From: Deltaproteobacteria bacterium GWC2_55_46
Lineage (GTDB): Bacteria; Desulfobacterota; GWC2-55-46
Assembly (NCBI GenBank): GCA_001595385.3
Contig: LVEI03000001.1
Span: forward strand, 959,501 to 1,023,500
Length of the DNA: 64,000 nucleotides
Direction: 5' to 3'
Shown: piece after piece, positions 1 to 7,812 of the stretch
How the letters are laid out: every line of letters begins with the position of its first letter
Numbering within the stretch: the stretch's first letter is position 1
The notes under the pieces: generated by a model
The model's database searches: none
What the model saw: only the letters and a program-made list of their open reading frames with translations
Told to the model about the DNA's origin: nothing
Program-made: the position numbers and the translations under genes

Positions 1-520
1 GCCAGTAGGCGGTATCAAAGCCTCCGGCCTCCTCGAAGGCGCTCCTGCGGATGATGAGGTTCACTGTCGGGAAGTCGTCGACCTCGCGCTCTTTCTCCGG
101 CATGTACCTGTACCCGTAATTGCCGCTGGCAAGCCACGAGGAGAAGACCCGGCCGGACGCCCTCTGCCAGACTGAATCGTGCTCCGGGGTGACGGCAGGG
201 CCGCCTACAGCCGCGACGTTTTGGTCATTGAAATGCCGCACCGCCTTTTGAAGCCAGTCCTTGCGGGGGTAGGCGTCGTCGTCGAGGAACGCGAATATCT
301 CTCCCCTGGCGTAAAGCCGCGCCTGGTCCCTCTTCTCGGCCGGGCCGACGGGGCCGGTCGGGATTATCCTTGTTTTCGGGAAAGAGTCGTCAGAGGGGGA
401 GTCAGGGAATATGATCACCTCGAAGTCCTTGTAGTCAAGGGCCTGGATGTGCGCCATGGACTCCCGTATGTAATCGTTTACTTCCTTTACAGGTATGATT
501 ATGGATACGAACGGCGTCAT
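1..520 (-). CDS. Family 2 glycosyltransferase (C-terminus beyond window)
   Basis: Reading back from the ATG at 520 gives an open frame to the window edge, about 173 residues, beginning MTPFVSIIIPVKEVNDY. This is the usual start of a GT-A fold family 2 glycosyltransferase. The metal/nucleotide-binding DxD-type motif is visible as FLDDDAYP, after the conserved KRDQAR stretch where the donor-binding helix lies. The enzyme should transfer a sugar from a nucleotide sugar to a lipid-linked acceptor at the cytoplasmic face. Its ATG overlaps the stop of the flippase upstream (ATGA), so the two are co-translated in the polysaccharide operon. The C-terminus is cut by the window. Sugar specificity cannot be told. 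Confidence 0.85.
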   Translation of the reverse strand, partial: MTPFVSIIIPVKEVNDYIRESMAHIQALDYKDFEVIIFPDSPSDDSFPKTRIIPTGPVGPAEKRDQARLYARGEIFAFLDDDAYPRKDWLQKAVRHFNDQNVAAVGGPAVTPEHDSVWQRASGRVFSSWLASGNYGYRYMPEKEREVDDFPTVNLIIRRSAFEEAGGFDTAYW

Positions 521-1773
521 CGTCCGGCTATGCCCTCCAGTTTGGCTTGAGCCGGCACGAAAGAACGCCGCTCCCTCATGGCCCCGAAAAGGCCGATGAG
601 CACAAGCGCCAGGTCTACTCCGCCTGCCGCCATAACCGCCTCCGTCATTGAGCCGTGGAACCTGCTCAACAAAAACGGCAGCAGCACGCAAGCCGCCGCG
701 AGCGGGAATATAAAACCACGTCTGCGCGCAAGGCTGAAGCCTGAGAAAACGCTTACGGCAGACATGAGCGCGGCCGCCAGGGCGTAGAGCTTCAATACCG
801 GGGCCGCCTGCGCGAATGGCTCTCCGAAGAGGAAGGCAAGGACGTGGGCGGGGAACAGGACCAGCACAGGCAGGCAGATAAGCGCGGTGGCGAGAACAAA
901 CCCAAGCCCCCTGTCGAGGAGCTTTACCGCTTCAACGCCCCCCGGGCCGGGCTCCATGGACGACGGAAAAAGAGACTGTGTCATGTAATACAAGAGGAAG
1001 AGTACAGTCTTCCCCAATATGGAGGCCGCTGCATAAAGCCCGGCCTCCTCAGCCGGGAAGTAGTGCTTCACCATCAAAAGATCGATATTGGTAAGGACCG
1101 CGAAGAGGAGCGCGTAAGCGAGCGCGGCAGGGCTGCAAATGTATATGGCGGCGGAAGGCGCGGAGTCCCCGGCCCTGAACAGGTATGTCAGAAGAGGGAG
1201 CGTGGTCAGAAGGAATACAAATGCTACTGAAAGGACGAGACCGGCTACAGCGCCTGCAAGGCCGTAGCCGGATGCTACGAGGGCTGCGCCTGCCAGGAGG
1301 CGCAACGGACTTAAAAAGCCCATGCCCGCGCCGAAATACGATGACCTCCGCAGCCCCTGCAGCAACCCAAGGTTCACCGATAGAACAAAGGCAAAGAAGA
1401 GCCCCGCCCCGGTCATCGAGACCAGCCAATCGCTTCCGAAACCGAGGAATTCCGAGACCGGTTTTCTCAAGATAGTCAGTAGTACAAAGAGCGCGCCGCC
1501 GAAGAGCGCCATATGAAGCAGACTTCTTCTGTAAAGGGACGGGATGGCCCAGGCGCGTCCGCTCGATGCGAGCGAGAAGACCTCTTTCGACAGGGCTGGC
1601 ATGGTGGCCGCGGCTGGCACGCCCGCGATGAAAATAATGGAGAAGAGCGCGTTAAGCGAGCCGAAATCGCCCATTGAAAGGGACCTACTCATAACGGCCT
1701 GAAAGATACAGTTCGCCACGCTTCCCGCAAGCGTAGCCAGGAAAAGCACCGTGCCGCTTTTTAAGGCATTCAT
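517..1773 (-). CDS. Polysaccharide flippase (MOP/Wzx-like), copy 1
   Basis: A 418-residue protein made almost entirely of hydrophobic helices (about 12-14 membrane spans). It starts MNALKSGTVLFLATLAG and has a FGSLNALFS segment typical of oligosaccharide flippases of the MOP exporter superfamily. It should flip an undecaprenyl-linked glycan across the inner membrane. The flippase ending at 24294 has the same length and a near-identical N-terminal signature (LKSGTVLFLA), so these are paralogues within one cluster. It is coupled to the glycosyltransferases on both sides: a 4-base overlap downstream and a 1-base overlap upstream. Identification as a flippase is firm; the substrate is unknown. 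Confidence 0.88.
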   Translation of the reverse strand: MNALKSGTVLFLATLAGSVANCIFQAVMSRSLSMGDFGSLNALFSIIFIAGVPAAATMPALSKEVFSLASSGRAWAIPSLYRRSLLHMALFGGALFVLLTILRKPVSEFLGFGSDWLVSMTGAGLFFAFVLSVNLGLLQGLRRSSYFGAGMGFLSPLRLLAGAALVASGYGLAGAVAGLVLSVAFVFLLTTLPLLTYLFRAGDSAPSAAIYICSPAALAYALLFAVLTNIDLLMVKHYFPAEEAGLYAAASILGKTVLFLLYYMTQSLFPSSMEPGPGGVEAVKLLDRGLGFVLATALICLPVLVLFPAHVLAFLFGEPFAQAAPVLKLYALAAALMSAVSVFSGFSLARRRGFIFPLAAACVLLPFLLSRFHGSMTEAVMAAGGVDLALVLIGLFGAMRERRSFVPAQAKLEGIAGR

Positions 1774-2561
1774 CAGACCATCCCCTTCACCGCAAACGTC
1801 CCTTCCTCGAAGGCGCTGCCATAGTGCCTGATAATATGGAGCCTCAGGAATATCGCGAGCGTGTCGAGCGCCATCCTCGCCACGTCAGCCGCCTTTATCC
1901 TCCCCCAGCTCATCTGCCTTCTGAAGCTCAGTACGACAGGCGCCTCGGTTACCTTGAACCCCGCCTCATGCGCGTGCGCCAGCAGCTCTATGTCGAACGC
2001 GTACCTGCGGCAGATGACCTTTGGGAATGCCTTCTTGAGCGCGGCATGGGTGAATATCTTAAGCCCGGTCTGCGTATCCCTGAGCGGCAGGCCGAAAAGG
2101 GCCTTAAGGGCCGCGGCATACGCCCTGCTCATGATCTTTCTCGGAAGCGGGTAATCGAGCCTGGATGCCGGGTGATGCTTGGAGCCGATTATTACGTCAG
2201 AGCGCGAATCCCTCATGGCCCTCAGAAGACCTTTTATCTGCAGCGGGTGGAGGTCCAGGTCAGCGTCGAGGAAGATGACGTAGTCTCCCTGGGCGTGCTT
2301 GAAGCCCTCTTTAAGGGCGCTGCCCTTGCCCATGTTCACGGCTATTCTTACCGGGATTATGTTGCCGAATTCGAGCGCGGCCCGCCTTGCCTGAAAGAAG
2401 GTCGAATCGGCGCTTCCGTCATCGACCAGTACAAGCTCGAAGTCCCTGCCTGTCCTGCTGAAGACCGAATGCGTCTCTTTGAGGTTCTCATATATATGAT
2501 GCCCCTCATTGTAAGCGGGCATGATCACCGATATCTTTCCCCTGAAGACCCGCATATCCAC
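1773..2561 (-). CDS. Polyprenyl-phosphate sugar synthase-like GT2 (DPM1/Alg5 type)
   Basis: A 262-residue single-domain GT2 enzyme. It starts with ISVIMPAYNEGHHIYENL, has FVLVDDGSADS-like binding residues (ELVLVDDGSADST), the GKGSALKEGF segment and the FLDADLDLHP metal site, followed by RDTQTGLKIF. This pattern is typical of dolichyl/polyprenyl-phosphate mannose or glucose synthases. It lacks the C-terminal membrane pair of GtrB-like proteins. It would make a polyprenyl-phosphate-linked sugar, which is the donor used by GT-C membrane glycosyltransferases such as those encoded nearby. Its stop overlaps the flippase start by one base. Confidence 0.85.
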   Translation of the reverse strand: MDMRVFRGKISVIMPAYNEGHHIYENLKETHSVFSRTGRDFELVLVDDGSADSTFFQARRAALEFGNIIPVRIAVNMGKGSALKEGFKHAQGDYVIFLDADLDLHPLQIKGLLRAMRDSRSDVIIGSKHHPASRLDYPLPRKIMSRAYAAALKALFGLPLRDTQTGLKIFTHAALKKAFPKVICRRYAFDIELLAHAHEAGFKVTEAPVVLSFRRQMSWGRIKAADVARMALDTLAIFLRLHIIRHYGSAFEEGTFAVKGMV

Positions 2562-2830
2562 CCCTGGGAATCACAAAAACGCCTGTATGGCTTAAACATA
2601 GAGACTTGGGCAGACCACTCCACCGGAGATTGAATCCCCTGCCTTACGGATATATGCGTCTTGTGCTACAGAGTTCCCGGCGCCCGGCGGTTTTCAAGAC
2701 CGCCAGGGTATGGCAAGACAGGCTTTTTAATCGTGCGGCTTCCGAACTGTATGATAACTCTAATGCAACTTTCTCCGTTGTCAACCTGCTCTGGTTTTTT
2801 TTAAAGCCGCTATTTTTGATGGGCAAAGCT
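2562..2830. other. Structured spacer with tRNA-Ser-like anticodon arm
   Basis: This is the largest gap in the polysaccharide cluster (269 bases), and its base composition is less GC-rich than the genes around it. On the minus strand it contains GGCGGTCTTGAAAACCGCC (around 2685-2703), which matches the anticodon arm of a bacterial tRNA-Ser(UGA), with a U33 position and TGA anticodon. Around 2621-2645 lies a second hairpin resembling a T arm. The D arm and acceptor stem expected on either side are not found, so this is not a working tRNA. No convincing gene or promoter was seen. Confidence 0.4.
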
Positions 2831-3739
2831 TCAAAGAATGGAGGCCAGCTTGAGCTTTACATACCAGTAGAGGTCAACAAGTCGCGGCCCCGCCACACCA
2901 CCATGCGCAGGGATGCCGAGCCTTGACGAGGCCTTTTCAGCCAGCCTGCACCATTTGAGCCCGGGCAGGCCCCAATAGAAGTTCTGATAGAAAAGCCTGC
3001 CCGGATGCGGAGGCCGCGTGAAATCATAGGACGGGGCCCTTCTGAACCGTTCCACACTTGTCTCGAATTGCTTGAGCGCGTTCCTCTGCGTAGAATAGCA
3101 GTTGAACATCTCGGTCTTTAAGGCCCGCTCCTCTTGAGTCAGCCTTATGCTCAACATCGGGGCCGCTGTGGGCAAAAAACTGGAGGTCGCCATCTTTTTT
3201 CCGTCAGCGTGATAGGATGTGTACTCTATTATGGCAGGCGGCTCAACGTCCTCGGCTTGCATGATGATAGAGGCGGCCCTCGCGCAAAACGCCGCCGAGT
3301 CATGGTCAGGGTGGCCGCCTTCGTAAGGGTGGACAAATACTACAGATGGCTTCAGGCGCCTTAAGACCTCCAGCAGGCGCAGGGTCGCCGGCACGAGGTT
3401 ATACGAGACCTCAAGGTCTGGTATCCCGAACTCTATCATCTCAACAGGCGCCGAGCGCATGTGGTTCAGGGCCATCATAAGCTCGCCCCTCCTCGCCAGA
3501 GCGTACTCACGCCGTGTTGGAAACCCCCTGGCCTTCGCCGCCCGCATGTTCCTTGCCGCCCCGTCCGTGAGATGCAGGTAGGCGACGTTGGTGAGGTTTT
3601 TAAGAAACGCGCCCATCCCTATGGCCTCGTCGTCAGGGTGAGCGGCCATGACCAGGACCCTGGCCGAGGGGCCATCTTCAAGAAGCAACCTCATGACCTC
3701 TTCATCATATCCGTCGCGGATGAAATCAGACTGGCGCAT
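2831..3739 (-). CDS. PIG-L family deacetylase
   Basis: A 302-residue LmbE/PIG-L fold protein. The zinc-binding motif AHPDDEAIGMG is near residue 33, and the second histidine motif HPYEGGHPDHDSA is about residue 137. Members are zinc-dependent hydrolases that remove acetyl groups from N-acetylglucosamine-containing molecules, including lipid-linked sugars. In this cluster it may deacetylate an amino sugar of the glycan. The chosen ATG has a GGGAGG ribosome site about 10 bases upstream. It is followed by the structured 269-base spacer and preceded by a 58-base gap, so it may be less tightly coupled than its neighbours. Confidence 0.85.
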   Translation of the reverse strand: MRQSDFIRDGYDEEVMRLLLEDGPSARVLVMAAHPDDEAIGMGAFLKNLTNVAYLHLTDGAARNMRAAKARGFPTRREYALARRGELMMALNHMRSAPVEMIEFGIPDLEVSYNLVPATLRLLEVLRRLKPSVVFVHPYEGGHPDHDSAAFCARAASIIMQAEDVEPPAIIEYTSYHADGKKMATSSFLPTAAPMLSIRLTQEERALKTEMFNCYSTQRNALKQFETSVERFRRAPSYDFTRPPHPGRLFYQNFYWGLPGLKWCRLAEKASSRLGIPAHGGVAGPRLVDLYWYVKLKLASIL

Positions 3740-3797
3740 GATCTATCGGCCTCCCGCAAACTGGTACAGGACTATCTCTAAATGGCAGCTACAAACA

Positions 3798-5636
3798 TTA
3801 TTTCAAGCTTACAGAGGATTCGCCCCCTGTCAAACCTGAGGCGTCCGGCAGCTCGTAAAGCTCGTCCCCGTCCGCGGACATGACCAGCCTCAGATCTTTT
3901 GGCGCAACGGGCTCTGCGCCCCACTCAGGCGGATACCTCTTCTCAGGCGGGGGGGCGGCGAGCCAATCGAGTATCACAAACTTGTTGCCATGCCTGTACT
4001 TGTCCCTGTGTATGACCACATACCTTACTCCAGCTGCATTAAGCGCCTCCACCGCCCCAGTACGGTCTATTGTCCTGATGCTGGATACGAACTCATCTGG
4101 CAGCGTGCCAGCCGCCGGGCTATTCACAAGCGGCTTTCCATGGGTCCTCTGGTTGAACATGTAATCGTAGGTCGTGTACGGGTCGTCAGGCCCGCCAAAG
4201 GGGTACTCGGCGATAGCGAACTCTCCGGGTTGAACGGCAAGCCAGGCGTATACCCTGGGGGATGCGGGCCTTGTAATTCTAAAGTCCGGGAACTCCGCGA
4301 ATTCGATCATCATTATTACTGAGGCCGCCGCTATCAACGCCTTTCTGGACCTGAAGCGCCTTGAAAAGAGGGAAAAGCCAACGGCTGCAAGCACCGTAAA
4401 GGCGAGCATGGCAACACCTCCCGCCCTGGCATAGACACGCACCGAAGGGAGTACCTTGAAGAGGATATACTGCGGGAGAAAGAGTTTATGCTCTGCCGAT
4501 ACCGTCCTTGACCCGGCATCTATATCAAACTCCCCGAGCGGGATGAAGGGAGGGGCCGAGATGAGAAGCATGATGAGTGCGGCGGCGAGGAAGAGGAAAA
4601 TGGTCTGCCTTGCCTTTTCATCCGGCTTGAACGCCTTATACATGGCGAACCCGGCTAAAAACAGGAGCGCATACCCGATAAAGAGCGTGTGCTCGGTGTA
4701 CCTGTGCCCTTTGAGCGGACCGATACCGAAGTGCGGGACCGCCCAGCCCAGGAAAGGGTTGTGGACCGAAGGAAGAAGATAGTCGAGCGGCTTGGCAGAA
4801 AAGATAAAGAGGTCCGAAAGCCTCCTTGGCTCTACCCCCGCGACCCCTGCCGAAGGGGCGAGCATGCCTTTGATGGCAGGCCATGCCATCGGCAGCACTA
4901 CGATAGAGAAGGCCACTCCGGCTACGACGGCGCCATTGAAGCAATACCGGAATCCGCTCTTTTTAAGATCAGCGAGATGGAAGGAGAGGAAAACAGGTAT
5001 GAGCAGGCCGACAAAAAACCCGAAATAGGCGTTGTCTATCGTAAGGAGGCCCCAGAAGAGCCCGAAGAGCGCCGTATTTGAATAGCCCTGCTCCCTCAAC
5101 GACTTGAGGAGGAACAGGAGCGCGAGCGGGAGCCAGTAGAGGTTGGCAAAATGGGCCATCGTATGGATGACATGATATGGAGAGAAGGCATAGGCCGCGC
5201 CGAAGAGGGCGCTCGCGCCCCTGTCTCTGGTCACATAAAAAAGAAGATAATAGCTGGTAAGGGCAAGGAGCGGAAAACTTGCGAGCTTCATCAGGTTGAA
5301 GGCCGCTATGTCGCCGAAGAGCTTGACGGAGAGATACTGAATAGTTATGAAAAGGTACGGGAGCGGCGCCCCTGAGAAGTCCCATCCGAACGGGTAAGCA
5401 AGCATGCCTACTTCCGTGAACGGCAGCCCTGAAGATGTGCTGAAATCAAGCCACCAGAGCCCCCAGATGCCTGGGAGCGAGTCCCCAGGGAAGCCCAGGA
5501 AAGAGCCCCTGATATCAGCTACCAGAGGCCAGGTGTAGATGACGGCCATGAGGGATACGGCACAGAAATAAAAGGGGGCGAAAAAGGCCCCGCTTTTGAA
5601 AAGGCCCTGCCCCTTTTCTCCAGACATCTCAGTCAC
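3798..5636 (-). CDS. Polytopic membrane protein, YfhO/GT-C-like
   Basis: A 612-residue protein with about 12 membrane helices and a soluble C-terminal part of roughly 150 residues. The first extracytoplasmic loop carries GFPGDSLPGIWGLWWLDFS, the acidic-residue loop position found in GT-C type transferases. The C-terminal part includes YAWLAVQPGEFAIAEYPFGG and YVVIHRDKY, common in YfhO-like and related uncharacterised glycan membrane proteins. It probably acts on lipid-linked sugars in the periplasm, but no activity can be assigned. It overlaps the next gene upstream by 8 bases and forms a coupled set with the 231- and 317-residue membrane proteins. Confidence 0.7.
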   Translation of the reverse strand: MTEMSGEKGQGLFKSGAFFAPFYFCAVSLMAVIYTWPLVADIRGSFLGFPGDSLPGIWGLWWLDFSTSSGLPFTEVGMLAYPFGWDFSGAPLPYLFITIQYLSVKLFGDIAAFNLMKLASFPLLALTSYYLLFYVTRDRGASALFGAAYAFSPYHVIHTMAHFANLYWLPLALLFLLKSLREQGYSNTALFGLFWGLLTIDNAYFGFFVGLLIPVFLSFHLADLKKSGFRYCFNGAVVAGVAFSIVVLPMAWPAIKGMLAPSAGVAGVEPRRLSDLFIFSAKPLDYLLPSVHNPFLGWAVPHFGIGPLKGHRYTEHTLFIGYALLFLAGFAMYKAFKPDEKARQTIFLFLAAALIMLLISAPPFIPLGEFDIDAGSRTVSAEHKLFLPQYILFKVLPSVRVYARAGGVAMLAFTVLAAVGFSLFSRRFRSRKALIAAASVIMMIEFAEFPDFRITRPASPRVYAWLAVQPGEFAIAEYPFGGPDDPYTTYDYMFNQRTHGKPLVNSPAAGTLPDEFVSSIRTIDRTGAVEALNAAGVRYVVIHRDKYRHGNKFVILDWLAAPPPEKRYPPEWGAEPVAPKDLRLVMSADGDELYELPDASGLTGGESSVSLK

Positions 5637-6324
5637 CTTCTTGAGCGCCGCCCTTAACGGACCTGGCCAGTTTCAATAAGACGCCTGAAAGCATAAGAAA
5701 GTACGCCGCGGAGGCCGCGACCTCGGCGGTAGCAGGCTGCTTCGCGATCATCAATATGGCCGCCAGCATGAAAAATAAAGTACCGGCGGCCAGGAGCCCT
5801 GAAGGCAGCCCGTTGACCATTGAGACGGCCTCAGCAACCAAGCCCCTCGCCATTGAGGCAAGCCTTCGTGCCTCTGCCCCGGCCCCGTATCTATCGGCCA
5901 ATGAGATTATATGCTTCTCCAGCCGCTTTAAAAAAAAGAGCATGCCAAGGAGCATCGCAATAAACGGGGCCGAGAGGTTGAAGACCAGGAGCGCCTCTTT
6001 CGAGTAGCTGAGCGCAAGAGTATTCACAAGGCAGAGATAGGCGGCAAGCATCAACGCGTAATCCGATGTCTTTGCAGCACCGGAGAAGAGCGCGCGACGG
6101 ATGACATATACAGCGGCGAATATCATTATCGCGGATGGGAACGCTGACTTTATCTCCCATTTAAGCCCTAACGGGAAGGTGCCTGTAAGCGCCCGTACAT
6201 AAGCCTTGTAAGCGCAATATGAAAGGCTCAATCCTCCCCAGGCGGCAACCGCGTGCAGCGCCGCTCCGGAGAGATATCGCCTTAAAAGAGCGGCATTACC
6301 CCTTGATGCATCCAGGGCCTTCAT
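5629..6324 (-). CDS. Unrecognised 231-aa membrane protein
   Basis: I do not recognise this family. The 231-residue protein has about six hydrophobic helices, for example around residues 60-77 (SAIMIFAAVYVI), 88-105, 112-130 and two near the C-terminus. A basic, amphipathic linker (FLKRLEKHIISLADRYGAG) lies in the middle and a short charged tail at the end. No enzyme motif is visible. It lies between a large YfhO/GT-C-like protein (8-base overlap) and a membrane-anchored periplasmic protein (7-base gap). The three may form one membrane complex, by position only. Confidence 0.6.
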   Translation of the reverse strand: MKALDASRGNAALLRRYLSGAALHAVAAWGGLSLSYCAYKAYVRALTGTFPLGLKWEIKSAFPSAIMIFAAVYVIRRALFSGAAKTSDYALMLAAYLCLVNTLALSYSKEALLVFNLSAPFIAMLLGMLFFLKRLEKHIISLADRYGAGAEARRLASMARGLVAEAVSMVNGLPSGLLAAGTLFFMLAAILMIAKQPATAEVAASAAYFLMLSGVLLKLARSVKGGAQEGD

Positions 6325-6331
6325 AGGCTAC

Positions 6332-7285
6332 TCACCTCTTTTTTGGCCGCCTTAAGACCAATAGCAGCGCTGATATGGCAAAGGCCGCGGCGGAGACGAT
6401 AATCCCGGCCCAGATCCTTCTCTGCGGGGCGTACTCTATTACCATCCTGAAATCGCTTTCCAGCGGGTCGACGAGCCATCCGTTCGCGTAGCCGTTTACC
6501 AGAAGATGCGCCGCGGCCTCTGCCTCACGCGCATCATTAATAAAGGCCTTCCAGCCGCTGTTATACGATTCGCTGAAGACGAGAGTAAAAGGCCCCTTCG
6601 CCCCGGTTACTTGAACCTCGTACCTTGTGGGATCGGCCTTCGTAAAACGTATCTCGGGCATTGGCATGGAGAGCGGATCCTTTGCAGGGCCTATCGACGC
6701 TTCCAGCGATTCCGCCCCCTTTACCGAGAACGTGTGTCCGCCTCGCGAAAGGGAGAGCTTTCCATCAAGGCAGGCCTCCTCTCCAGGGGTCTTGCCGCCG
6801 GTTGTCACAAGCGCCTTCCCGTCCAGCATAAAAACGGCTGCGGAGCCTTCGGCGACTTTAAGACTGGCCCTTACCGAGTACTCGCCAGCCTCATCGATAA
6901 AGATAGTCTTCTCAAAAGGCTCAGGCTCATCGTCACGCTCATGGTATATAAGATGCGTTGTGCGCCAGCCGTCCGGCGACTTCTCCGCAAGCATTCGCCG
7001 CTCGGCCTCAAACTCTTGGGAGAAAGCGTTCACGAGCACTATCCTGCCGGCGGATGCCTTGTCGAACAGCGCGTCCAGCTCGCCCTTGTCCTGCATCGAT
7101 GAGAAGACCACGAAGGGATATCTGCCGGCAAGGTTGAGGTCGAGCATGGGCAGGAGCGCATCCTCGCCTCCGGCCACGACCACAGGGGCGCTCCCGAGGT
7201 CGGAGAATTCGCAGGCGCGCCCGGCCCCTGAAAAAGAGACCAGAAAAAGGGCGGCGAATAATACGTGAAAGAGCCAGCGTGTCAT
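6332..7285 (-). CDS. Secreted, C-terminally anchored beta-domain protein
   Basis: A 317-residue protein with a signal peptide (residues 1-24, ending AGRAC), a soluble periplasmic body and a C-terminal membrane helix (around 290-310, IWAGIIVSAAAFAISALLLV) followed by basic residues. The segment TLVFSESYNSGWKAF and then HLLVNGYANGWLVD resembles the C-terminal soluble part of YfhO-like and arabinofuranosyltransferase-like membrane proteins. It could be the separately encoded periplasmic domain of such a system. The start forms an ATGA overlap with the stop of gmhB. The function is inferred only from this resemblance and from context. Confidence 0.6.
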   Translation of the reverse strand: MTRWLFHVLFAALFLVSFSGAGRACEFSDLGSAPVVVAGGEDALLPMLDLNLAGRYPFVVFSSMQDKGELDALFDKASAGRIVLVNAFSQEFEAERRMLAEKSPDGWRTTHLIYHERDDEPEPFEKTIFIDEAGEYSVRASLKVAEGSAAVFMLDGKALVTTGGKTPGEEACLDGKLSLSRGGHTFSVKGAESLEASIGPAKDPLSMPMPEIRFTKADPTRYEVQVTGAKGPFTLVFSESYNSGWKAFINDAREAEAAAHLLVNGYANGWLVDPLESDFRMVIEYAPQRRIWAGIIVSAAAFAISALLLVLRRPKKR

Positions 7286-7812
7286 GAGCAGATGAGCCTT
7301 GCCGCGTCAAAAAGGCTCCCTGCCTGCTCATCTGCCAGCGGATGCCCTTCCCCGATCTTTATCGTCCGGAGACCCGCGGCCTTGCCTGCGAGCATATCCT
7401 TCTCCTCGTCGCCAACGAAAAAACTGTTCTCAACGTCTATCGCGACGCCCCTTGACTCGAAGTCCTTCACAGCCTTCAGGACCATGCCCGGCTCCGGTTT
7501 TCTGCAAGCGCAGCCCTCGTGGACGTCGTGGGGGCAGAAGTATACGGCGTCGATACTACCGCCGCTCCTTAAGAACTCGCCCATCATCCTCGCGTGTATC
7601 TCGGTGAGCTTCTCTATGGTAGAAACACCCCTGGCAATGCACCTCTGGTTGGTCACGACAACGGTTATGAAACCGGAGTCCTTCATAAGCTGGACCCCTT
7701 CGCGCGCCCCGGGGAGGAACTCGAATTCATCCCATTCCTTGACATAGTCATGGTTGAGCTTTTTGTTGATAACGCCGTCCCTGTCGATGAATACCGCCTT
7801 CATGGTCGTCAT
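7282..7812 (-). CDS. gmhB: D-glycero-D-manno-heptose 1,7-bisphosphate 7-phosphatase
   Basis: A 176-residue HAD-superfamily phosphatase. The nucleophile motif is FIDRDGVIN (residues 8-16), the second motif is VVTNQR, and the zinc-binding loop CPHDVHEGCACRKP is typical of GmhB. The final acidic motif is FFVGDEEKDMLAG. GmhB removes the 7-phosphate from heptose 1,7-bisphosphate on the way to activated heptose. In the same operon HddA (heptose-7-phosphate kinase) and HddC (guanylyltransferase) are encoded, which fits the GDP-D-glycero-alpha-D-manno-heptose pathway. The isomerase GmhA is not in this window. Start and stop both overlap neighbours as ATGA. Confidence 0.9.
   Translation of the reverse strand: MTTMKAVFIDRDGVINKKLNHDYVKEWDEFEFLPGAREGVQLMKDSGFITVVVTNQRCIARGVSTIEKLTEIHARMMGEFLRSGGSIDAVYFCPHDVHEGCACRKPEPGMVLKAVKDFESRGVAIDVENSFFVGDEEKDMLAGKAAGLRTIKIGEGHPLADEQAGSLFDAARLICS

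Noticed and set aside
2621-2760. Possible complete tRNA-Ser or tRNA-Sec gene
   Set aside because: Only an anticodon arm is convincing (TGA on minus, TCA on plus). D arm, acceptor stem pairing and T arm at proper spacing are absent on both strands.
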